The notes beneath the pieces were generated by a model. That model worked only from the letters and a program-made list of their open reading frames with translations. It was not told where the DNA came from and made no database searches. From Janthinobacterium aquaticum (lineage in GTDB: Bacteria; Pseudomonadota; Gammaproteobacteria; Burkholderiales; Burkholderiaceae_D): a stretch of 64,000 nucleotides of DNA. Where the stretch lies: assembly GCF_009208565.1 (NCBI RefSeq), contig NZ_WFLK01000003.1:186001-250000 (forward strand), written 5' to 3'. Each line of letters begins with the position of its first letter. Position 1 is the first letter of the stretch. A program made the position numbers and the translations under genes. Positions 34,927 to 43,063 of this stretch are shown here, in pieces.

Positions 34927-35279
34927 TGGACCGCCAACAACTGCGCAGCCACGTGTTCGACCAGACCGGCATCAAGGTCGATGTCAATGACCCGATCTTT
35001 GCACTGGTGGCGCTGAACGAAGCGGTGCTGGCCGACACCGTCGAGCGCCAGCTGGCCGTGCTCAACGCCGCCTCGCAGGCGCTGGCGGCGCAGGCCTGCA
35101 TAGCCGGCGGCCTGCCGCCGCCCGCTGCAGCAACCACCGCCGCCACTGCCACCGCTGCGCCAGCGCGCTGGTTCTCGCCGCGCGAATGGCGCTTGCTGGG
35201 CGCCGCTGCCCTCGTTTCGCTGGCCACCTCCATGCTGGTGCTGGCCGGCGCCGCGCTGCTGTGGCGCCATACCTCCTGA
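34926..35279 (+). CDS. TraM-like small membrane protein (orphan)
   Basis: The 117-residue protein starts with GTG in the sequence tagtg, so its start overlaps the stop of the TraL-like gene by one base. It opens DRQQLRSHVFDQTGIKVD and DPIFALVALNE, which resembles the start of IncP TraM, then has an Ala-rich linker and one C-terminal membrane helix (LLGAAALVSLATSMLVLAGA). TraL and TraM are adjacent in IncP plasmids, and their order here is the same, so the two genes are a unit. The role outside conjugation is unknown. Confidence 0.65.
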   Translation: MDRQQLRSHVFDQTGIKVDVNDPIFALVALNEAVLADTVERQLAVLNAASQALAAQACIAGGLPPPAAATTAATATAAPARWFSPREWRLLGAAALVSLATSMLVLAGAALLWRHTS

Positions 35280-35306
35280 CTCTTACCAACCTTACCGGAA
35301 GCATGC

Positions 35307-38132
35307 ATGAAACCGATCAAACTGCTGGCCATCCCTGCCCTGCTGCTGTCGCTGTATGGCGCTCCCCTGTCGCTGCTCCACGCTGCCGAAGCGGCCGCCA
35401 GTGCACCGGCCGGCGCTACTGCCGTACCGCAGATCGCGTATGAAAAATACACGCTGCCCAACGGGCTCGAAGTGATCCTGGTGGAAGACCACAAGCTGCC
35501 CGTCACCGCCGTCAATATCTGGTACCACGTGGGACCGGCCAACGAAGCGCCGGGCCTGACCGGCTTTGCCCACTTGTTCGAACACATGATGTTTGCCGCC
35601 ACCAAGCATGTGCCGCGCGGCCTGGCCGACCAGCTGCTTGAAGGCGCCGGCGCCACCGACTCGAACGGCAGCACCGATTTCGACCGCACCAACTATTTCG
35701 ACACGGTGCCGTCGAACCAGCTCGAGCTGGCGCTGTGGACCCATTCTGACCGCATGGGCTACCTGCTCGACGTGCTCGACCAGACGGCGCTGACCAACCA
35801 GCAGGACGTGGTGCGCAACGAGCGCCGCCAGAGCGTGGAAAACGCGCCGTACGGCATCGTGCAGGAAGCGCTGTTCCACCAGCTGTTCCCGAAAGAGCAT
35901 CCGTACTACGCCAGCGTGATCGGCTCGCATGCCGACATCCAGAACGCCAAACTGGACGACATCAAGGATTTCTTTACCAAGTACTACGGCCCCAACAACG
36001 CCACGCTGGTGATTGCCGGCGATATCGACAAGGCCAGAACCAAGGCCCTGGTCACCAAATACTTCGGCAGCTTCAAGCGCGGCCCGGACGTGGCCAAACC
36101 CAGCGTGGTCACCCCGCCGATTACTGCCGAGCGCCGCATCGTGGTGCAGGACCGGGTCGAGCTGCCGCGCGTGTACATGGGCTGGCTCACGCCGCCCGCC
36201 TACAGCAAGGACGACGCCGAGCTGGCGATGGCCGCGCAGATCCTCGCCGGCGGCAAGTCGAGCCGCCTGTACAAGTCGCTGGTGTACGACAAGCAGATCG
36301 CCCAGGACGTGGGCGCCGACCAGGGTTCGAGCGCACTGACGTCGATGTTTACCATCGACGCCACCGCCCGCCCGGGCCACACGGCCGAAGAAATCGAGCA
36401 GGCCTTGAATGCGCAGCTTGATGCATTGCGCACCGATGGCCCGACCGAAAAAGAGGTCGAGCGCGCACGCAATACGATTGAAACGGCGATGCTGAGCCAG
36501 GTGGAAAAAGTCGGCGGCCACGGCCTGGCCAACCTGCTCAACAAATACAACCAGTACACGGGCGACCCCGGTTACCTGGCCAAGGATATCGAACGCTACC
36601 GCCAGGTCACGCCAGAAGGCGTCAAGCGCGCCGTCGACCAGTATCTGAAAAACCAGGCGCGCGTGGTGGTGTACGGCGTGCCCGGCACGCCCGACCTGGG
36701 GGCGGAAGTGCCGACGCCGGCGCCAGGCAAGATGGCCGCCGAACCCGGCACGGCCATCAACGCCGATGAAGCCTGGCGCAACGCCGTGCCCAAGGCCGGC
36801 CCCGAGCCGAAGTTCACCCTGCCGCAAGGCAAATCGTTCACGCTGAAAAACGGCCTGACCGTGATCCACAACTACAATCCGACCGTGCCGCTGGTGGCCA
36901 GCCAGCTGGTGATCAGGAGCGGTTCGGGCGCCAATCCGGTTGCGCAGCCAGGGCTGTCGAGCTTTACGGCGCAGCTGCTGCAGGAAGGCACGGCCACCCG
37001 CAGCGCACCGCAGATCGCCGACGACGTGGCGCAGCTGGGCGCGTTCATCGGCGCCGGTTCAGGCGTCGATTCGTCGTATGTGCAGCTGACGGCGCTGACA
37101 GCGACCTTCCCGCAGGCGCTCGACGTGCTGGCCGATGTGGTGCTGCATCCGCAGTTCCCGCAGGACGAAGTCGAGCGTCAGCGCGCCAGCCGCCTGGGCG
37201 CCCTGGCGCAGCAGCGCGAGAACGCCGGCGCGGTGGCCGCGCGCGTGGAAGCGGCCGCCCTGTACGGCCCGCAGCATCCGTACGGCAGCACCCAGCTGGG
37301 TAGCGAAGCGGCGCTGAAGGCAACCACCCGCGCCGACCTGCAACAGTTCTGGCAGCAGCACTACCTGCCCAACAATGCAGCGCTGATCGTCTCGGGCGAT
37401 ATCACCGAAAGCGCGCTGAAAAAGCTGGTGGAAGCGAAATTTGGTGACTGGAAAGCGGGCAAGGTTGCAGCTTCGGTCAAGGCGGTACCGCAAACGAGCA
37501 AGGCGCGTCTGATCCTGGTCGACAAGCCCGGCGCACCACAGACGGCGGTGCGGCTCGTGACCATTGCAGCGGACCGCAAGACGCCTGATTATGCACCGCT
37601 GCAGGTAATGAACGCAGCGCTGGGCGGCCTGTTTACCAGCCGTCTCAGCAACAACCTGCGCGAGGAAAAAGGCTATACCTACGGCGTGCGCTCGCAGTTC
37701 CAGTACCGCACGCAGCCAGGCCCGTTCTCGATCGCCGCCGGCGTGCGCACCGATGTCACCGGCCCGGCCGTATCGGAAACGCTCAAGGAAATCCGCGCCA
37801 TGATCGCCCAGCCCTTGCCAGCGAAGGAACTGTCGAACGCGCGCAATTCACAGGTGCTGTCCCTGCCCGGCCAGTTCGACACCAACGCCAGCGTCAGCGC
37901 CAGCATGGCCAACACCTATGTGTATGGCCTGGGCCTCGATTACTACAGCAAGCTGCCGCAGCGCTTTGCCGGCGTGACGGCTGCGCAGGTGCAGCAGGTC
38001 ACGAAAAAATACCTGCAGCCGGAAAAACTGATCGTGATCGGCGTGGGCGACCAGGCCAAAATCGCGCCACAGCTGGCGCCGCTCAATCTGGCACCGGTGG
38101 AGGTGCGGGATGTGGAGGGAAATGTGAAATAA
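35307..38132 (+). CDS. M16 family zinc peptidase (tandem-domain)
   Basis: The 941-residue exported protein has a signal peptide (PIKLLAIPALLLSLYGAPLSLLHA) and two M16 modules. The first has the inverted zinc motif HLFEH (H89, E92, H93) and the later glutamate in NERRQSVEN; the second (about 500-930) has no HxxEH and is structural, as in PqqL, mitochondrial processing peptidase and similar clamshell peptidases. It probably degrades peptides in the periplasm. The C-terminal half contains GLFTSRLSNNLREEKGYTYGV, a typical M16 segment. A CGGAAG site precedes ATG 35307. The gene stops 23 bases before repeat copy 3. Confidence 0.92.
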   Translation: MKPIKLLAIPALLLSLYGAPLSLLHAAEAAASAPAGATAVPQIAYEKYTLPNGLEVILVEDHKLPVTAVNIWYHVGPANEAPGLTGFAHLFEHMMFAATKHVPRGLADQLLEGAGATDSNGSTDFDRTNYFDTVPSNQLELALWTHSDRMGYLLDVLDQTALTNQQDVVRNERRQSVENAPYGIVQEALFHQLFPKEHPYYASVIGSHADIQNAKLDDIKDFFTKYYGPNNATLVIAGDIDKARTKALVTKYFGSFKRGPDVAKPSVVTPPITAERRIVVQDRVELPRVYMGWLTPPAYSKDDAELAMAAQILAGGKSSRLYKSLVYDKQIAQDVGADQGSSALTSMFTIDATARPGHTAEEIEQALNAQLDALRTDGPTEKEVERARNTIETAMLSQVEKVGGHGLANLLNKYNQYTGDPGYLAKDIERYRQVTPEGVKRAVDQYLKNQARVVVYGVPGTPDLGAEVPTPAPGKMAAEPGTAINADEAWRNAVPKAGPEPKFTLPQGKSFTLKNGLTVIHNYNPTVPLVASQLVIRSGSGANPVAQPGLSSFTAQLLQEGTATRSAPQIADDVAQLGAFIGAGSGVDSSYVQLTALTATFPQALDVLADVVLHPQFPQDEVERQRASRLGALAQQRENAGAVAARVEAAALYGPQHPYGSTQLGSEAALKATTRADLQQFWQQHYLPNNAALIVSGDITESALKKLVEAKFGDWKAGKVAASVKAVPQTSKARLILVDKPGAPQTAVRLVTIAADRKTPDYAPLQVMNAALGGLFTSRLSNNLREEKGYTYGVRSQFQYRTQPGPFSIAAGVRTDVTGPAVSETLKEIRAMIAQPLPAKELSNARNSQVLSLPGQFDTNASVSASMANTYVYGLGLDYYSKLPQRFAGVTAAQVQQVTKKYLQPEKLIVIGVGDQAKIAPQLAPLNLAPVEVRDVEGNVK

Positions 38133-38155
38133 AAACGGCGGTGGACGCGTATCAC

Positions 38156-38257
38156 GTAGGTCGGATTAGCGGGGCAAAGCCCCGTGTAATCCGACAACAC
38201 CGCTGACGCCAACAATGTTGTCGGATTACGGCCCCGCAGGGGCCTAATCCGACCTAC
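38156..38257 (-). repeat. Composite palindromic repeat (REP/BIME-like), copy 3
   Basis: The reverse complement begins GTAGGTCGGATTAGG, contains the same spacer ACATTGTTGGCGTCAGCGGT as copy 1, and ends CTAATCCGACCTAC. It is close to identical to copy 1 apart from arm changes. It lies between two converging genes; its last TAG-complement (38254-38256) is the stop codon of the next minus-strand gene. Confidence 0.88.
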
Positions 38258-38658
38258 GCACGGCGGCGGAACAGCGCCAGCTTGTCGATCATCGCCGCCA
38301 CGGCCACGCCGGCCGTGTAGGCGACCAGGTCAAACCAGCCAAAGTGCGAACCAAGCACCAGATGACCCACCGTGTGGGCGCGGATTTCGATGATCCACGG
38401 CGCCTGGTAGAGCTGGCTGAACTCGACCGCAAAGCACACCAGCAAGGCCCACAGCGCCAGCTGCCAGGTGCGCATGCGGGTGGCCAGCAGGCCCAGTGCA
38501 AACACGATCATCATGGCCCACAGGGCGTCGCCCGGATACTTGCCCAGCGCGGCAGGCACGAACTGCGGAAAGGCGCGCGAGGCCAGGCCCAGCGCAATGA
38601 CCACCACGGTGGCAACGAGCTGCCACAGGCGGCGGCGTTCAGGTTTTACCAGGAACAT
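38254..38658 (-). CDS. DUF2809-type membrane protein
   Basis: The 134-residue protein has four membrane helices and the pattern LGLASRAFPQFVPAALGKYPGDALWAMM with FAVEFSQLYQAPWI, which fits the DUF2809 family of small integral membrane proteins of unknown role. It ends FRRRA, and its TAG stop lies in the terminal GTAGG of the repeat at 38156-38257, so the repeat has supplied or replaced the end of the gene. Confidence 0.7.
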   Translation of the reverse strand: MFLVKPERRRLWQLVATVVVIALGLASRAFPQFVPAALGKYPGDALWAMMIVFALGLLATRMRTWQLALWALLVCFAVEFSQLYQAPWIIEIRAHTVGHLVLGSHFGWFDLVAYTAGVAVAAMIDKLALFRRRA

Positions 38659-38739
38659 ATTCTTGTTGGTTGTTACAATCCGGGCCGTACCAGTGCGGCC
38701 CGCCCCGTATTGTACTGCGCCATGGAAACTAAATTGCGA

Positions 38740-39672
38740 TCAATCGCCCAGTCCCGCATACAGCGCCGTGCTCAGATAGCGCTCGCCGAACGACGGGATA
38801 ATGGTCACGATGGTCTTGCCGGCGTTTTCCGGGCGCTGCGCCACTTGCAAGGCGGCCCACAGGGCGGCGCCGGACGAAATACCGACCAGCAGGCCTTCGC
38901 TGCTGGCGGCCAGGCGCGCGGTGGCAAACGCGTCGTCGTTCTTGACGCAGATGACTTCGTCGTAAATGGCAGTGTTCAGGTTCTGCGGCACGAAACCGGC
39001 GCCGATGCCCTGGATCGGGTGCGGACCCTTGGTGCCTTTCGACAGCATCGGCGACGCTTCCGGCTCCACCGCGATGATCTGCACGCCGCTCTTGCGTTCC
39101 TTGAGCACTTCGCCGATGCCGGTAATGGTGCCGCCGGTGCCCACGCCGGCGATCACGATGTCGACCTGGCCGTCGGTATCGCGCCAGATTTCCTCGGCCG
39201 TGGTCTGGCGGTGAATGGCCGGATTGGCCGGGTTATTAAACTGCTGCAGCATCAGGTAGCGCGGGTCCGAGGCCACCAGCTCTTCGGCGCGGCGGATGGC
39301 GCCCAGCATGCCTTCGCTGCCCGGCGTCAGGATCAGTTCGGCGCCATAGGCGCGCAGCAAAATGCGCCGCTCGCGGCTCATGGTGTCGGGCATGACCAGC
39401 GTGCAGCGGTAGCCGCGCGCAGCGCAGACCATCGCCAGCGCAATGCCGGTGTTGCCACTGGTCGGTTCGACGATAATGGTATCGGCGCTGATCTGGCCGG
39501 CCGCTTCGGCCGCCGCCACCATGGCCAGGCCGATGCGGTCCTTGACGCTGTGCGCGGGATTGTAGAATTCAAGCTTGGCCAGGATGGTGGCATGGCTGCC
39601 GGCGGCGATGCGATTGATGCGCACCAGCGGGGTATTGCCGATCAGTTCGGTGACGTCGTTGGCGATATTCAT
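38740..39672 (-). CDS. cysK: Cysteine synthase A
   Basis: The 310-residue PLP enzyme makes cysteine from O-acetylserine and sulfide. The PLP lysine is in [10 protein letters not shown], and the substrate loop is [12 protein letters not shown]. Phosphate binding is by [15 protein letters not shown]. The C-terminal region has [10 protein letters not shown] and GISSGAA. CysK and CysM share these motifs; length, the SVKDR context and the order favour CysK. A GGAG site precedes ATG 39672. It is transcribed away from the DUF2809 gene and shows no operon partner. Confidence 0.93.
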   Translation of the reverse strand: MNIANDVTELIGNTPLVRINRIAAGSHATILAKLEFYNPAHSVKDRIGLAMVAAAEAAGQISADTIIVEPTSGNTGIALAMVCAARGYRCTLVMPDTMSRERRILLRAYGAELILTPGSEGMLGAIRRAEELVASDPRYLMLQQFNNPANPAIHRQTTAEEIWRDTDGQVDIVIAGVGTGGTITGIGEVLKERKSGVQIIAVEPEASPMLSKGTKGPHPIQGIGAGFVPQNLNTAIYDEVICVKNDDAFATARLAASSEGLLVGISSGAALWAALQVAQRPENAGKTIVTIIPSFGERYLSTALYAGLGD

Positions 39673-39753
39673 GGGGAAGTCTCCACGGTTGCAGAAGACC
39701 CGAGTGTAGCGCCTTTGACAGCAACGCGCGAGGCGTTGCTGTCAAATAATTAA

Positions 39754-40233
39754 TTACTTAACGTCCAGCAATTCAACGTCGAAAATCAGTGCCGAGTTCG
39801 GCGGAATATCGCCATTGCCGGCGCCGCGCGGACCGTAAGCGAGCTCACCCGGGATAATCAGCGTGCGCTTGCCGCCCACTTTCATGCCGGCCACGCCCTG
39901 GTCCCAGCCCTTGATGACCATGCCTTTGCCCAGCGGGAAGTCAAACGGACCGCGGCCGACCGAGCTGTCGAACTGCTTGCCACGCGAATTTTTCGCCAGC
40001 GGGCGATACAGCCAGCCCGTGTAATGCACGGTGACGTTGCCGCCAACCTGGGCTTCCTTGCCGGTGCCAACCTTGTTATCGATGATGATCAGCTTGTCAG
40101 CCGCCGGGCCGGGGCTCAGCGATACCGCCGAGGCTGGTACAGGGGCTGGTGCCTGTGCTTGCGCGACGGTGGCTGCGAGCGAGCAGATCATTGCAAACAA
40201 AACGGAGCTACGCTTCATGTTCATGACTTTCAT
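39754..40233 (-). CDS. FKBP-type peptidyl-prolyl isomerase, exported
   Basis: The 159-residue protein has a signal peptide (MKRSSVLFAMICSLAATVAQA in its later part), a linker, and one FKBP domain: VTVHYTGWLY, FDSSVGRGPFDFPLGKGMVIKGWDQGVAGMKVGGKRTLIIPGELAYGPRG in shorter segments, and ALIFDVELLDV. All are core catalytic positions. It helps fold proteins in the periplasm. Start choice among ATG at 40233, 40224 and 40218 changes only the first residues of the signal. Confidence 0.9.
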   Translation of the reverse strand: MKVMNMKRSSVLFAMICSLAATVAQAQAPAPVPASAVSLSPGPAADKLIIIDNKVGTGKEAQVGGNVTVHYTGWLYRPLAKNSRGKQFDSSVGRGPFDFPLGKGMVIKGWDQGVAGMKVGGKRTLIIPGELAYGPRGAGNGDIPPNSALIFDVELLDVK

Positions 40234-40305
40234 TGAGTTTCGGTAATGTGCCTGTCACTGCGCCGGACAGGATGCGCGACAATAATAGCAAACCACGGGA
40301 ACGAT

Positions 40306-40881
40306 ATGCATAACTTGTCTGACACGCCACGCCTGTTTTATGCGCTGTGGCCCGACGCCGACACGGCCAGCGCCTTTGCCGCGCTGCAGCCGGCCATAGG
40401 CGGCACGCCCTCGCGCCTTGAGAAACTGCATCTGACGCTGGCCTTCCTGGGCCCGCGCCCGGCCAGCGAACTGCCGCAACTGATCGCTATCTTGCAGCAG
40501 TTACCGGATGCCCTGGCGCCGCTGGTCTTTGACCGCTATGGCTACTTTCCGAAGGTGCAATTGAGCTGGGCCGGCTTGCCGCAATCATCGCCGGCGCTGC
40601 TGGCGCTGCATGCCGACCTGATGGCGCGCCTGCATGCCGCGCAGTTGGCGCCGGCACCCGAAACGCATGGCTACACGCCGCATGTGACGCTGGCGCGCAG
40701 GTCGCCACCGCCGCCGGCGGAACATTTTTCACCGGTGATCTGGCACGCTGGCGAGCTGGTGCTGGCCGAGTCGGACCCGGCCAGCGGCAACTACCGGCTG
40801 CTGGCCAGGCGCAAGCTCTTGAGCACATGCGCGGCCGCCACCATGCCGAAGGTGGCGGTCACCACCACGCCGGAGCCGTAG
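40306..40881 (+). CDS. thpR: RNA 2',3'-cyclic phosphodiesterase
   Basis: The 191-residue protein belongs to the LigT/2H phosphoesterase family, which opens 2',3'-cyclic phosphates in RNA. The two H-x-T-x motifs are HLTLAFLG and HVTLARRS. The fold ends near GNYRLLARRKL, where relatives stop; here the frame runs on for about twenty residues (TCAAATMPKVAVTTTPEP-type tail). This extension overlaps the 3' end of tcdA on the opposite strand by 91 bases, an unusually large tail-to-tail overlap. ATG 40306 has GGGA upstream. Confidence 0.88.
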   Translation: MHNLSDTPRLFYALWPDADTASAFAALQPAIGGTPSRLEKLHLTLAFLGPRPASELPQLIAILQQLPDALAPLVFDRYGYFPKVQLSWAGLPQSSPALLALHADLMARLHAAQLAPAPETHGYTPHVTLARRSPPPPAEHFSPVIWHAGELVLAESDPASGNYRLLARRKLLSTCAAATMPKVAVTTTPEP

Positions 40882-41618
40882 CCAGCGCAATTGAGCCCGG
40901 TCACGCCGCCGGGAGCGGCGTCATCAATCTCGCAAGCTTGCTCCACTTCCGGCGCGCTGATGCGCTCCATCGAAAACACCGCGTCGACATGGAATTTGTG
41001 CTTCTCGCCGCGCGGAAAACCATGCGTGTTGCGCAAGTGCTTGCGCACGCGCTTGAGCAGCGGCTCCTGCTCGGTTTTCGCCAGGTCGCGCACGGCGATC
41101 ATGGTCGGGTCGGTCTGGCCGCCGGCGCTGCCGATAGTCAGCATCGGCACGTTGCGCGCGCGGCACCAGGCAATCACGGCCGCCTTGGCGCGCGCATTGT
41201 CGATTGCGTCGACCAGGTAATCGAACTGCTGAGCCCCGAGCAGTTCGTCGAGGTTGTCGGGCGTAATGAAGTCTTCCACCTGCGTCACCTGGCAAGTCGG
41301 GTTGATCAGGCTGATGCGCTCGGCCAGCGCGGTAATCTTGGCCTTGCCGATGGTGTCGCTCATGGCCTGGATCTGGCGGTTGATGTTCGATTCGGCCACG
41401 TTGTCGAGGTCGACCAGTGTCAGGTGGCCGATCGCGCTGCGCGCCAGCGCTTCGACGATCCAGGAACCGACGCCGCCCACGCCGATCACGCACACGCGGG
41501 CGCCGCGAAAGCGCTCCAGCGCTGCAGCGCCGTACAGGCGGGCGATGCCGCCAAAGCGGCGCTCAAAATCAATCTCGGTCAATTCAGTGGAAATTAGTTC
41601 GGGGGAAGAGGTATGCAT
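40791..41618 (-). CDS. tcdA: tRNA threonylcarbamoyladenosine dehydratase
   Basis: The 275-residue E1-like enzyme cyclises t6A37 of tRNA to ct6A using ATP. It shows RFGGIARLYG, the nucleotide-binding GVGGVGSWIVEALARS, LVDLDNVAESNINRQI and the segment ICKNDD-free ALSRA-type helices. The loop with IDNARAKAAVIAWCRARNVP is typical, and it ends GYGSGVVVTATFGMVAAAHVLK. Length is close to the family norm. Its last 91 bases overlap the thpR tail on the other strand. It diverges from the hemerythrin-PdxH gene, with starts 112 bases apart. Confidence 0.92.
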   Translation of the reverse strand: MHTSSPELISTELTEIDFERRFGGIARLYGAAALERFRGARVCVIGVGGVGSWIVEALARSAIGHLTLVDLDNVAESNINRQIQAMSDTIGKAKITALAERISLINPTCQVTQVEDFITPDNLDELLGAQQFDYLVDAIDNARAKAAVIAWCRARNVPMLTIGSAGGQTDPTMIAVRDLAKTEQEPLLKRVRKHLRNTHGFPRGEKHKFHVDAVFSMERISAPEVEQACEIDDAAPGGVTGLNCAGYGSGVVVTATFGMVAAAHVLKSLRLASSR

Positions 41619-41729
41619 GGCGCCATTTTAACGGACACGGCGGTTCGGGATATTCTAAAATGGCCGCATTGCCAGCGCGCCAGCGGCAACTGTCGCTGCG
41701 TCCCAACACCGTTATCGAGAGAGCACACC

Positions 41730-42932
41730 ATGACCTCCCCGCTGTTTGCCCCCGTGCCCGGCTTTGACCAGCCGATCGCCGTTCTCAAGCACTGCCATGA
41801 CAAAATCCGCAAGCAGCTCGCCACGCTGCAAAAGCTGCCCGGCTATCTGAACCAGGAAGGCAATACGGAACAGGCGCAGCAGGCCGCCAGGGCAGTATTG
41901 CAGTATTTCAACAAGGCTGCCCATCTGCACCATGCCGATGAAGAACAGGACCTGATGCCGATGCTGCAGGCCACCGCCAGCGGCGACGACGCGGCCCTGC
42001 TGGCCACGCTGGTACCGGAAATCCTGGCCGACCATCAACGCATGGACGCAGCCTGGGCCGTATTGCGCCCTGAACTGGAGGCGATTGCCGACGGCAGCGG
42101 TACGCAATTGTCCACCGACGGCGTGCGCGACTTTGCCAGCGCCTACCAGGCGCATATGGAAAAAGAAGAAGGCCAGCTGGCGCCGATGGCCAAGCGCCTG
42201 TTCAGCGCCCAGCAGATGGCGCAACTGGGCACGGCCATGCAGCGCCGGCGCGGCATTGCGCCCGACGAAGCGCCGGCCGACAAGCACGACGCCGCAGCCA
42301 CGCTGGCGGCCATGCGCACCGATTACCTGCATTCGAGCCTGAGCGAAAGCGATGTGCTGGCCGATCCGGTGGCGCAATTCCAGAAGTGGTTCGAGGAGGC
42401 CGTGCAGGCGCAGGTGGGCGAACCAAACGCCATGACGCTGTCGACCGTCGGCGCCGACGGCAAGCCCGCCTCGCGCATTGTGTTGATCAAGCAATACGAC
42501 CAGCGCGGCTTTACCTGGTACACCAATTATCACAGCGACAAGGGCCAGCAGCTCGAGCACAATCCCAACGCGGCGCTGCTGTTCTTCTGGCGCGAACTCG
42601 AGCGCCAGGTGCGCATCGAAGGCACGGTGGTGAAAACCACGGCGGCGGAAAGCGACGACTACTTCAATGTGCGTCCTTTGCAAAGCCGCTTGTCAGCCAT
42701 TGCCTCGCATCAAAGCGCGCCGATTGCCGACCGCGCCGCGCTCGAAGCGAACTACGAAACCGTGGCAGCCAGCGCGGGCGAGACGCCGGCGCGTCCCGCT
42801 CACTGGGGCGGCTACCGCCTGCAGCCCGAGCGCATTGAATTCTGGCAAGGCCGCCGCTCGCGCTTTCACGACCGCATCGTCTTTACGCGCGAAGCGGACG
42901 GCCAGTGGAGCGTGCAGCGCCTGCAGCCTTGA
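41730..42932 (+). CDS. pdxH: Hemerythrin-pyridoxine 5'-phosphate oxidase fusion
   Basis: This 400-residue protein has two parts. Residues about 10-165 form a hemerythrin HHE domain with the full diiron set by pattern: H21 or H23 (KHCHDKI), H65/H67/H68 and E71/E72 (AAHLHHADEEQDLMP), H102 (ADHQRMD), and H142 with E146/E147 (AHMEKEEGQLAP). Residues 195-400 are a complete PdxH (E. coli: 218 residues), with SRIVLIKQYD, YTNYHSDKGQQL, LERQVRIEG and the active-site RSRFHDR. PdxH oxidises pyridoxine or pyridoxamine phosphate to PLP with FMN and O2, while HHE domains bind O2 or iron. ATG 41730 has GAGAG upstream; no stop or frameshift separates the parts. I know of no described fusion of this type. Confidence 0.88.
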   Translation: MTSPLFAPVPGFDQPIAVLKHCHDKIRKQLATLQKLPGYLNQEGNTEQAQQAARAVLQYFNKAAHLHHADEEQDLMPMLQATASGDDAALLATLVPEILADHQRMDAAWAVLRPELEAIADGSGTQLSTDGVRDFASAYQAHMEKEEGQLAPMAKRLFSAQQMAQLGTAMQRRRGIAPDEAPADKHDAAATLAAMRTDYLHSSLSESDVLADPVAQFQKWFEEAVQAQVGEPNAMTLSTVGADGKPASRIVLIKQYDQRGFTWYTNYHSDKGQQLEHNPNAALLFFWRELERQVRIEGTVVKTTAAESDDYFNVRPLQSRLSAIASHQSAPIADRAALEANYETVAASAGETPARPAHWGGYRLQPERIEFWQGRRSRFHDRIVFTREADGQWSVQRLQP

Positions 42933-43063
42933 GTGGTGAAATGCTGCGCTGAGCAGCTCGGCAGCAAGGTCGGCAATATAGGAGTAGTCTGGGCGGGTAG
43001 AGCGTAAATGACATCGTTGCTCAATTGACGGCCACTGTCTGGTGGCCATTTTGGGAGGCCATC

